Shown here piece after piece: positions 5,744-13,204 of a DNA stretch of 14,364 bases. The first letter of the stretch is position 1, and each line of letters begins with the position of its first letter. The stretch spans positions 1 through 14,364 of the forward strand of contig DBCH01000036.1 of the NCBI GenBank assembly GCA_002292955.1, written 5' to 3'. A program made the translations under genes and the position numbers. The stretch comes from Microbacteriaceae bacterium UBA963 (GTDB lineage Bacteria > Actinomycetota > Actinomycetes > Actinomycetales > Microbacteriaceae). Below the pieces are notes generated by a model. The model had not been told where the DNA came from. It saw only the letters and a program-made list of their open reading frames with translations, and made no database searches.

Positions 5744-6697
5744 ATGGACATTCGGGCAATCCACACTCCAGTCATGAAAGACCGAACTCTCGAGCTGCTG
5801 GCTCCGGCACTCGGCGTCGACGGCGCTGTGGTCATTGACGCCACTCTGGGCATGGGAGGGCACAGCGAAGCGATTCTCGAGACCTTCCCCACCGTTCGCC
5901 TCATCGGACTTGACCGGGACGTCGAAGCGCTGGCGCTGGCTCGCGAGCGACTGGAACGTTTTGCGTCGAGAACACAGTTTTTTCACTGCGTGTATGACGA
6001 GATTGCGGTCTCGTGGCAGGCCACGGGATGGCCCGCTCCCCAAGGAATTCTCTTCGACCTGGGTGTCTCATCGCTGCATCTGGACGACACAGAGCGCGGG
6101 TTTGCCTACGCCCAGGACGCCCCTCTGGACATGCGCATGAACACGAGTGATGAGACCACGGCGGCGGACATCCTCGCCGAATACGACGAAGCACACCTTC
6201 GTCGGATTTTCGAAACCTATGGCGAGGAAAAGCTGTCGGCGCGCTATGCGCGGGCAATTGTGGCAGAGCGTCGTGAGAGGCCCATCCTGCGGTCTGGTCA
6301 CCTCGTGGCCATTCTGCAGTCGGCAACGCCGGCCGCCCTCAGTAACGCCGGCCACCCGGCAAAGCGGGTGTTCCAAGCATTGCGCATTGAGGTCAACGCT
6401 GAGCTCGAGGTTCTGGAACGCGCGATCCCCAGGGCCATCGACATCTTGGGTCTCAATGGACGCATCGTCGTGATGTCCTACCAGTCGCTCGAAGACAAGA
6501 TCGTCAAGGCCGCCCTGGCACGACGTTGTGAAACTCAGGCTCCCGCAGACCTGCCTGTTGTTCCCGAGCACTTGCTGCCACAGATGCGACTTGTCACACG
6601 CGGCGCTGAGCAGGCGGGCGACGCCGAACGAACGCAGAATCCTCGCTCCATTCCCGTGCGCTTGCGTGCGGCCGAACGCATTAGGGACGCAGCATGA
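5744..6697 (+). CDS. rsmH: 16S rRNA (cytosine(1402)-N(4))-methyltransferase RsmH
   Basis: A 317-residue S-adenosylmethionine-dependent enzyme that methylates N4 of C1402 in 16S rRNA; also known as MraW. Motifs: HTPVM (7-11), SAM-binding DATLGMGGHS (32-41), LDRD (56-59), DLGVSS (105-110), PLDMRM (127-132), HPAKRVFQALRIEVN (204-218), SYQSLEDKIVK (245-255) and NPRSIPVRLRAAER (299-312). ATG 5744 fits the family N-terminus (short lead into HTPV). Its GGAGGGA (5722-5728) is 15 bases upstream, longer than normal; an in-frame GTG at 5720 is the alternative. The 104 bp after mraZ contain TCCC (5715-5718) able to pair with GGGA of that Shine-Dalgarno sequence. The stop overlaps the next start by 4 bp (ATGA). 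Confidence 0.96.
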   Translation: MDIRAIHTPVMKDRTLELLAPALGVDGAVVIDATLGMGGHSEAILETFPTVRLIGLDRDVEALALARERLERFASRTQFFHCVYDEIAVSWQATGWPAPQGILFDLGVSSLHLDDTERGFAYAQDAPLDMRMNTSDETTAADILAEYDEAHLRRIFETYGEEKLSARYARAIVAERRERPILRSGHLVAILQSATPAALSNAGHPAKRVFQALRIEVNAELEVLERAIPRAIDILGLNGRIVVMSYQSLEDKIVKAALARRCETQAPADLPVVPEHLLPQMRLVTRGAEQAGDAERTQNPRSIPVRLRAAERIRDAA

Positions 6698-7329
6698 GCA
6701 TGGCGCGACCGATGGTAGGCGCACTCACGGCGCCCCGCCCGGCAACACCAACGCCGACCCGGGCACTCCACGTGGTTTCTCCGAGTGTGGTGCGCAGGCG
6801 ACGTCCCAAAATGTTCTTCGCGCTTGTCACGGTGTTCACCATCGTCATCATCATTGTTGCCCAGATTCTGCTCAGTGTCTCGCTGCAGAGCGGCGCATAC
6901 GAGATTGCCGGGCTTCAGCGCAGCGTCAAGGAACTCGGGCGCACGTACCAGTCGGCGACGCAGGATCTCAACCGAATGACGTCGCCCCAGAACGTCGCGC
7001 AAAGTGCCGAATCGCTCGGGATGGTGGGTCACAGCAATCCGGTCTATCTCAGACTCTCTGATTCTCTGGTGACGGGTGCCGCCACTGCGGCGGGAGGAAG
7101 CACGCTTTTTGCGCAGGGAAATCTGGTCCCCAACACCCTGCTCGCTGAGGTCATTGCGGAGCGCGAAGCAGCCGCTCGTACGGCGGCACAGGCTGCCGCG
7201 GCGCAGGCGAGCGCTGGGACAGCGGGAACCACTGTCGGCAATGGGGCGCCGGACAGCGCGCCAGCGCCACTTTCGCCCGTCCCCGCGGTACCTTCGCCTC
7301 AGGGATTGCCGAGCCCCGCAACCCGCTAG
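6694..7329 (+). CDS. FtsL-like cell division membrane protein
   Basis: A 211-residue single-pass membrane protein in the usual ftsL position between rsmH and ftsI. A basic cytoplasmic stretch (Arg34-Lys39) precedes one membrane segment (about 40-62), then a probable coiled coil (about 66-95) and the FtsL/DivIC-like element SPQNVAQSAESLGMV (97-111). The last part (about 155-211) is rich in Ala, then Pro and Ser, and is probably disordered outside the membrane. FtsL-type proteins join FtsB and FtsQ to activate the FtsW-FtsI synthase at the septum. M. tuberculosis has a comparable Pro/Ala-rich protein here (Rv2164c). Sequence identity in this family is low, so the assignment relies on topology, motif and context. 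Starts within the rsmH stop (ATGA), with AGGGA six bases upstream. Confidence 0.8.
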   Translation: MSMARPMVGALTAPRPATPTPTRALHVVSPSVVRRRRPKMFFALVTVFTIVIIIVAQILLSVSLQSGAYEIAGLQRSVKELGRTYQSATQDLNRMTSPQNVAQSAESLGMVGHSNPVYLRLSDSLVTGAATAAGGSTLFAQGNLVPNTLLAEVIAEREAAARTAAQAAAAQASAGTAGTTVGNGAPDSAPAPLSPVPAVPSPQGLPSPATR

Positions 7330-7343
7330 CCCTCAGGACTATC

Positions 7344-9107
7344 GTGAAAACAAGAATCAACCGCCGCCGTGTAGCGATGTCGTTCGTGGTGGTCGTGATC
7401 ATTGCCGGATTTTTTGTCACGCGTTTGATTGACATCCAGATTCTGGGTGCAGCTGCCTATAACGAGGCCTCCTATGGCAAGATGTCGATTCCCGAAACGA
7501 TCTATGGAACCCGCGGCGATATCGTCGACAGCGCGGGGACGGTGCTGGCGACCGAGCGCATGACATACGACGTCACCGTTTCGCCCAGAAATGCCAAGAA
7601 TTTTTCACGAACTACAGAAAAAGGCGAGGTTGACATCACGCCACAGGTGGCCGCCAAGGAAATCGCGGCGATCACTGGGCAGTCTTCGGACGACATCATC
7701 AGCACCATCAATGACGCCTTGGCGGAAGACCCCAACTCGGACTTCGCCTATGTGGCCAAGGGCGTCGACGTGGACAAGTTCAAGCTGATTAAGGCACTCG
7801 AAGTACCCTGGATTTATTTCGAACAAAACCCCGATAGGGCGTATCCCAACGGTGCTGTAGCCGGAAACATCCTCGGCTATGTGGGGTCGGACGGAACGCC
7901 GCTCGCCGGGCTGGAGCTGGGTTCCGACGAATGCGTGGGAGGGGTCAACGGCTCGCAGACGTATGCCCGCGGGGCCGACGGCGTGCGAATTCCCGGCAGC
8001 ACGGTGGTCACCGACGCGGCGAAGAACGGCTCAACGCTTCAGCTCACCATCGATGCCGATCTGCAGTGGTTTGCTCAACAGACACTCGCGTCCACGGCGA
8101 GCGCGGAGAACGCAAAGTGGGGCATGACGGTCGTCATGGAGGTCGAGACGGGGCGACTTCTTGCCGTGGCCGACTATCCCACCTTTGATCCCAACAATAT
8201 TGATGCCTATGCCCCCGAAGATCGGGGTTCGCGGGCCTTCACCAGTCCCTTCGAGCCAGGATCAACGATGAAGACCTTGACGGCTGCATCCATCCTGGAG
8301 GCCGGGCTGGTAACTCCCGCGACCCCCGTTTACTCGCCCCAGTTCATGGAATTCGATAACGGTGCCCGCTTCAGGGATCATGGTCCTCACCCTGCGAATT
8401 TGACGCTGCAGGGCGTGCTCGGCTTTTCGTCAAACACGGGAATCGCACAACTCGGAGCGTTGCTCAACCCCGAAAGTCGTTATGACTCCTTGGTGAAGTT
8501 TGGTGTGGGGGAATCAACCGCTGTGGACTTCCCGGGTGAGTCGGCTGGTCTTCTGCGGCCGTCGGACGAGTGGGACAACCAGTCGTTCTACACGATGTTT
8601 TTCGGCCAGGGACTCACCCTCACATCAATCCAGATGGCCAACGCTTACGCAGCAATCGGGAACGACGGTGTTCGCCCGCCCGTCTCACTGGTCGACAGCT
8701 GCGTTGACGAGAATGGAAACACGACCAAGTCATCGTTACCCGAGCCGGTGCAGGTTGTGACGGCAGAGACCGCTCGCACGACCGTCGACATGCTCGAGAA
8801 CGTCGTGACACACGGATGGCTGAAGAACTACCTGACGATTCCCGGTTACCGAATCGCAGCCAAGACCAGCACGGCAGAGCAGTCTGACGGCATGGGCGGC
8901 TATTCAGAAAAATTCATCGTTTCCCTGGCGGCTCTGTTCCCTGCTGACGATCCAAAGTTTGTGGTCTTAACGTCCCTCGCGTCTCCCGATTCAAACAGCA
9001 GCGCTTCGATTGTCCCTGACGTCAATAACGTCATCAAGCAAATCATTAAGACGCGTGAAATTCAGCCGTCATCGGGCCAGCCCATTGACTATGCGGACTA
9101 CTACTAG
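7344..9107 (+). CDS. ftsI: Peptidoglycan D,D-transpeptidase FtsI / PBP3 (class B PBP)
   Basis: A 587-residue class B penicillin-binding protein that cross-links septal peptidoglycan. It has a short basic tail, one membrane segment (about 11-27), an N-terminal dimerisation or pedestal region beginning near TRGDIVDSAG (56-65), and a transpeptidase domain from about 258. Catalytic motifs: STMK (Ser307 nucleophile, Lys310), SSN (362-364) and KTST (507-510) where KTGT is usual. No C-terminal PASTA repeats. GTG 7344 has AGGA five bases upstream and starts 14 bp after the FtsL-like stop. Position after rsmH and ftsL and before murE matches pbpB/ftsI throughout actinobacteria. The Ser in the third motif is read directly from codon AGC at 8868-8870. 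Confidence 0.96.
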   Translation: MKTRINRRRVAMSFVVVVIIAGFFVTRLIDIQILGAAAYNEASYGKMSIPETIYGTRGDIVDSAGTVLATERMTYDVTVSPRNAKNFSRTTEKGEVDITPQVAAKEIAAITGQSSDDIISTINDALAEDPNSDFAYVAKGVDVDKFKLIKALEVPWIYFEQNPDRAYPNGAVAGNILGYVGSDGTPLAGLELGSDECVGGVNGSQTYARGADGVRIPGSTVVTDAAKNGSTLQLTIDADLQWFAQQTLASTASAENAKWGMTVVMEVETGRLLAVADYPTFDPNNIDAYAPEDRGSRAFTSPFEPGSTMKTLTAASILEAGLVTPATPVYSPQFMEFDNGARFRDHGPHPANLTLQGVLGFSSNTGIAQLGALLNPESRYDSLVKFGVGESTAVDFPGESAGLLRPSDEWDNQSFYTMFFGQGLTLTSIQMANAYAAIGNDGVRPPVSLVDSCVDENGNTTKSSLPEPVQVVTAETARTTVDMLENVVTHGWLKNYLTIPGYRIAAKTSTAEQSDGMGGYSEKFIVSLAALFPADDPKFVVLTSLASPDSNSSASIVPDVNNVIKQIIKTREIQPSSGQPIDYADYY

Positions 9108-9136
9108 GCTCGAAACATTCGGTTGAAGGGAATGAG

Positions 9137-10702
9137 ATGTCTGCCGACGGCGTGACACCAAGACCCAACCGAGTTTCTGCGAAGCCCCTGTCGAGGCTCG
9201 CCTCCGAATTGGGCTGGCGCGGATCCGCGCCAGATACTGTCCAGGCGTCGGGGGTCACCGGGTCGTCGCGCACCGTGCGTCAGGGCGACCTGTTCTTTGC
9301 CGTTCCGGGTGCTCGCCATCACGGTGCCGACTACGTCGCACAAGCAGCAGCCGCCGGTGCCGTGGCAATTGTGACGGATACAGCGGGAGAGAGCCCCAGC
9401 CTGCTGACCGGTCTCCCAGTGCTGGTCTCACCTGATCCGCGCAAAGATTTGGGGCTGGCGGCCGCTCTCATCTTCGATACTGACCAGGCCGCGATGACAA
9501 CTTTCGGTGTCACCGGCACAAACGGCAAGACGACCGTTGCCTATCTGCTTCACGCCCTCCTGAGACAGCTCGGCGTCTCGACAGGACTCAGTTCGACGTC
9601 CGAGCGCATTATTGCCGGCAGGGTGTACCCCTCAGGCCTCACCACCCCTGAAGCCGACGAAATCCACGCACTGTTGTCGGTCATGGCTGAGGCAGGCGTG
9701 TCCCATGCCGTGCTGGAGGTTTCAGCGCACGCACTCACCCGGCAGCGCGTTTCGGGCGTGCACTTTGACGTGGTGGCGTTTACGAACTTTAGCCATGACC
9801 ACCTTGACGACTACGCAACCATGGAGGACTACTTCCTGGCCAAGGCCGATTTGTTTGAGGGCGTGCGAGCAGCGCGTGGCGTGATTTGCGTCGACGACGT
9901 GTGGGGTCGACGCCTCGCGGACTCAGCGGACATTCCCGTTGTGACGGTGGCATCTTCCACGAGCGGTGATGCCGTCGCTGCCGACTGGCGCGTTGGAGTG
10001 ACCGCCACCACCCTGTCGTCGACATCTTTTGTGCTCGAGGCGCCCAACGGCGAGACGCTTGCGGCCACGGTGCCACTGGTGGGGGATTTCTCGGCAACCA
10101 ACGCTGCGATCGCCATCGTGATGCTTGTGGAGAGCGGATTTTCGCTGAACGACATCGGACTGAGTTTGGGGACAACGGCAACGATTGAGGTTTTTGTGCC
10201 CGGCCGCGCCGAGATTGTCTCCGGTGACACCGGGCCGACCTTTTTCGTGGATTACGGCCACACACCCGAGGCCTTCGCGCGCACACTCAGTTCGCTGCGC
10301 GCCCTCACTCCGGGTCGACTCACCATGGTGTTTGGCGCCGACGGTGACCGAGACACCACCAAGCGTGCCGACATGGGACGCATCGCGGCTACGGGTGCCG
10401 ATGTCGTGGTCATTACGGATTTTCACCCGCGAACTGAGGATCCCGCCGTAATCCGCGCCGCCCTCATGCGCGGTGCTACTGAGGCCGGCTCCGGCGCACA
10501 GCTTCACGAAATTGCCGATCAGCGAGAAGCCGTGAGGTTTGCCCTTGTGGGAGCCCAGCCCGGCGACACGATTCTCTATGCTGGCCCAGGGCACGAGGAC
10601 TACCAAGAAATCAACGGCACCAAGATTCCCTATAACGCGCGCGAGGATGTTCGCCTTGCGCTGCGGGAGGCCGGCTGGCCACCAAGAGAGGCGCACCAAT
10701 GA
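9137..10702 (+). CDS. murE: UDP-MurNAc-L-Ala-D-Glu ligase MurE, probably not meso-DAP type
   Basis: A 521-residue ATP-dependent Mur ligase that adds the third stem-peptide residue to UDP-MurNAc-L-Ala-D-Glu in the cytoplasm. N-terminal UDP-binding domain with SRTVRQGDLFFAVPG (44-58); central domain with P-loop GTNGKTT (127-133), TTPE (169-172), EVSAHAL (194-200), NFSHDHLD (217-224) and probable carbamylated Lys236; C-terminal domain from about 350 with VPGR (354-357). The substrate loop reads TDFHPRTEDP (427-436). DAP-adding enzymes have DNPR here and lysine enzymes a DNPA-like form, so this enzyme likely adds another residue such as Lys, Orn, Dab or homoserine, as in the B-type walls of Microbacteriaceae. 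GAAGGGAA (9125-9132) precedes the ATG. The stop overlaps murF by 4 bp. Confidence 0.94.
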   Translation: MSADGVTPRPNRVSAKPLSRLASELGWRGSAPDTVQASGVTGSSRTVRQGDLFFAVPGARHHGADYVAQAAAAGAVAIVTDTAGESPSLLTGLPVLVSPDPRKDLGLAAALIFDTDQAAMTTFGVTGTNGKTTVAYLLHALLRQLGVSTGLSSTSERIIAGRVYPSGLTTPEADEIHALLSVMAEAGVSHAVLEVSAHALTRQRVSGVHFDVVAFTNFSHDHLDDYATMEDYFLAKADLFEGVRAARGVICVDDVWGRRLADSADIPVVTVASSTSGDAVAADWRVGVTATTLSSTSFVLEAPNGETLAATVPLVGDFSATNAAIAIVMLVESGFSLNDIGLSLGTTATIEVFVPGRAEIVSGDTGPTFFVDYGHTPEAFARTLSSLRALTPGRLTMVFGADGDRDTTKRADMGRIAATGADVVVITDFHPRTEDPAVIRAALMRGATEAGSGAQLHEIADQREAVRFALVGAQPGDTILYAGPGHEDYQEINGTKIPYNAREDVRLALREAGWPPREAHQ

Positions 10703-12108
10703 TTTCCCTCACGCTCGGCGAAATTTCGGATATCACCGGCGGCCGCCTCTACAGTCCGGCGGGTGAGATCGACGCGAGTCTTGTGCTGAGCGGACAGGTC
10801 GACACTGATTCACGCGAACTGGCCACTGGCGACATCTTCTTCGCCAAGCCGGGCGAATTCACCGACGGATGGAACTTCATCGGCCACGCGCGGGATGCCG
10901 GTGCCGCTCTCGTTGTCTCTGAGCGGGAATCAGAGATCGACATCCCACAGATTATTGTCGCGGATGTCGTTGTCGCCCTGGCCGATCTCGCTCGCGAAGT
11001 CGTGGCTCGCGTGCGTCGCAGCGGACGTCTCACCGTCATCGGCATTACCGGCTCGAATGGGAAGACGACAACAAAAAACCTGCTCGGCGCACTCTGCCAG
11101 CGACTCGGCCCCACGGTATTCGCCAAGGCGTCTTACAACAACGAAGTGGGGGCTCCTCTCACCATGTTGCGCGTTGAGCATGACACCCGCTACCTCGTTC
11201 TCGAACTGGGTGCCAGTGGCATCGGGCACATTGCACGGCTCACCGACATCGTGGCCCTCGACATCGGGGTCGTGCTGATGGTGGGACTGGCCCACGCGGG
11301 AGAATTCGGCGGTTTCGAGCGGACCGTGATTGCCAAAACGGAACTCGTCCAGGGCATTCTGCCCGGGGGCACGGCAGTTTTGAACGCCGACGACCCTAAC
11401 GTTGCCGCCATGGCAAAGGTTTCGCCCGACGCCTTGGTGTGGTTTGGTCGCGGTGCGGCAGCCCAGGTTCGCGCCACCAGTGTCGACACCACCCTGTCCG
11501 GAACGACGTTCGAGTTGCACGCCGCCGATGGTTCGGTGTCACGCGCTGTGTTCCCCGTTATTGGTGAGCACCATGTGATGAACGCCCTGGCGATGGCCGC
11601 TGTCGCGGGAGTTCTCGGAGCACCGCTTTCGCTTGTCGTCGAGGTCTTGGCAACCACCACGCGAGCGGAACGCTGGCGAATGGAAGTGCTGGGCGGTGCG
11701 GGCGTGGTTGTGATCAACGACGCCTACAACGCCTCACCGGATTCGATGGCCGCCGCACTGCGAACACTCGCCCGTCTCGGTGACGGCTCGAATAGGCGCA
11801 TCGCCGTGCTCGGAGAGATGAGTGAATTAGGTGAGTACTCGGGCGAAGAACACGACGCCATTGCCCTATTGGTGGTCAGGCTCAATGTCGATGTCCTCGT
11901 GGTTGTTGGTGCCGGCGCACGCCGCCTGTTCATTTCGAGCATCAACGAGGGTTCGTGGGCAGGTGAAAGCGTCTACTTCGAAACCTCCGACGAGGCATAC
12001 GATTACCTCATGACGATTTTGCGCGACAACGACATCGTGCTCGTCAAATCTTCGAATTCAGCCGAACTGCGCTTTCTCGGCGACAAGCTGGGGGAGACTT
12101 TCGCGTGA
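10699..12108 (+). CDS. murF: UDP-MurNAc-tripeptide--D-Ala-D-Ala ligase MurF
   Basis: A 469-residue Mur ligase that adds D-Ala-D-Ala to the UDP-MurNAc tripeptide. N-terminal domain with DTDSRELATGDIFFAKPGE (35-53); ATP-binding domain with GITGSNGKTTTK (115-126), NNEVGAPLT (147-155), and ELGASGIGHIA (169-179) in place of the more usual MGARxxGHI; GEHHVMNALAMAA (289-301); and C-terminal domain with NDAYNASPDSM (340-350) and LGEMSELG (371-378). The C-terminal KSSNSAEL (450-457) replaces the common KGSR-type ending. The ATG overlaps the murE stop (ATGA) and has GAGAGG seven bases upstream; its own stop overlaps mraY (GTGA). Translational coupling on both sides is likely. Confidence 0.96.
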   Translation: MISLTLGEISDITGGRLYSPAGEIDASLVLSGQVDTDSRELATGDIFFAKPGEFTDGWNFIGHARDAGAALVVSERESEIDIPQIIVADVVVALADLAREVVARVRRSGRLTVIGITGSNGKTTTKNLLGALCQRLGPTVFAKASYNNEVGAPLTMLRVEHDTRYLVLELGASGIGHIARLTDIVALDIGVVLMVGLAHAGEFGGFERTVIAKTELVQGILPGGTAVLNADDPNVAAMAKVSPDALVWFGRGAAAQVRATSVDTTLSGTTFELHAADGSVSRAVFPVIGEHHVMNALAMAAVAGVLGAPLSLVVEVLATTTRAERWRMEVLGGAGVVVINDAYNASPDSMAAALRTLARLGDGSNRRIAVLGEMSELGEYSGEEHDAIALLVVRLNVDVLVVVGAGARRLFISSINEGSWAGESVYFETSDEAYDYLMTILRDNDIVLVKSSNSAELRFLGDKLGETFA

Positions 12109-13199
12109 TCACCCTGCTTGTTGCCGGAGCAATCTCGATGTTTCTTTCGCTCTTGGCTACACCCCTGTTCGCCCGCCTTTTTCGCTTTATCGGGTGGGGG
12201 CAGTACATCCGCGATGACGGTCCCAAAGAGCACCACGTAAAAAAGGGCACCCCCACAATGGGCGGCATCGTCATCATCTTCAGCGTGGTGGTGGGTTATT
12301 TCCTTGCGTGCTGGATCACGGGCAGCAGCGTGGAGCTGTCGCCCCTGCTGGTGCTGTTCATGATGGTGGGCCTCGGAGTAGTGGGATTCATCGACGACTT
12401 CATCAAGACACACCGCAAAAACACCCTGGGGCTGAACGGATACTTCAAGGTTTTGGGCCAGATTGTTGTCGCCGTGGCTTTTGGGTTTCTTGCCATCAAC
12501 TTTCCCGATAAGGACGGACTGACGCCCGCAACCACCAACATTTCGTTCCTGAGAGATTTTGAGTTTTCTTTCCTGTCGTGGGGTCTGGTCATAGGCTCAA
12601 TTGCTTTTGCCGTCTGGGTGGTGATCATGGTCACGAGCACGTCAAACGCCGTGAACCTCGCGGACGGACTCGATGGTTTGGCCTCCGGATCGGCAATCTT
12701 CGTTGTTGGTTCGTTCGTCATCATCAACTTCTGGCAGTTCAGCCAGTCGTGCTTCCGACCCGACCTCGACCCAGACGTTGCCTATAAGTGCTATGACGTG
12801 CGCGATCCCATCGACATCGCGATCATCGCTGCGGCCATCGTGGGCAGTCTCATCGGTTTCCTCTGGTGGAACACCTCACCGGCAAAGATTTTCATGGGCG
12901 ACACCGGCTCGCTTGCCATTGGTGGGGCGCTGGCCGCCCTCGCCATCCTGAGCCAGACCGAGTTGCTGTTGATTATTCTTGCTGGCCTCTTCGTCATTGA
13001 GGCCGGATCGGTGATTATGAATCGGACCTACTTCAAGCTGACGAAGGGTAAGCGAATCTGGTTGGCCAGCCCCATTCATCATCACTTCGAAATTAAGGGC
13101 TGGGCCGAGATTACTGTGGTGGTGCGTTTCTGGATCATCTCCGGGCTGTTTGCCGCAATTGGTGTGGGCGCGTTCTACCTCGAGTGGCTTTCGAGATAG
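12105..13199 (+). CDS. mraY: Phospho-N-acetylmuramoyl-pentapeptide-transferase MraY
   Basis: A 364-residue polytopic membrane enzyme, the usual MraY length with about ten hydrophobic segments. It transfers phospho-MurNAc-pentapeptide to undecaprenyl phosphate, forming lipid I at the inner face of the membrane. Motifs: GPKEHHVKKGTPTMGG (39-54), catalytic DDFIK (97-101), NAVNLADGLDGLA (181-193), FMGDTGS (263-269) and HHHFE (325-329). The loop at about 214-234, with two Cys, is longer than in compact homologues. The GTG start overlaps the murF stop, with GGGGGAG about eight bases upstream. It supplies the lipid-linked substrate used further down the pathway by MurG and FtsW-FtsI. Confidence 0.97.
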   Translation: MITLLVAGAISMFLSLLATPLFARLFRFIGWGQYIRDDGPKEHHVKKGTPTMGGIVIIFSVVVGYFLACWITGSSVELSPLLVLFMMVGLGVVGFIDDFIKTHRKNTLGLNGYFKVLGQIVVAVAFGFLAINFPDKDGLTPATTNISFLRDFEFSFLSWGLVIGSIAFAVWVVIMVTSTSNAVNLADGLDGLASGSAIFVVGSFVIINFWQFSQSCFRPDLDPDVAYKCYDVRDPIDIAIIAAAIVGSLIGFLWWNTSPAKIFMGDTGSLAIGGALAALAILSQTELLLIILAGLFVIEAGSVIMNRTYFKLTKGKRIWLASPIHHHFEIKGWAEITVVVRFWIISGLFAAIGVGAFYLEWLSR

Positions 13200-13204
13200 T
13201 CACC

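Noticed and set aside
6068..6724. A 218-codon minus-strand open frame across rsmH
   Set aside because: Antisense shadow of rsmH, with no domain signature.
9923..10699. A 258-codon minus-strand open frame across the 3' half of murE
   Set aside because: It mirrors murE codons and has no recognisable motif; murE is intact and well supported.
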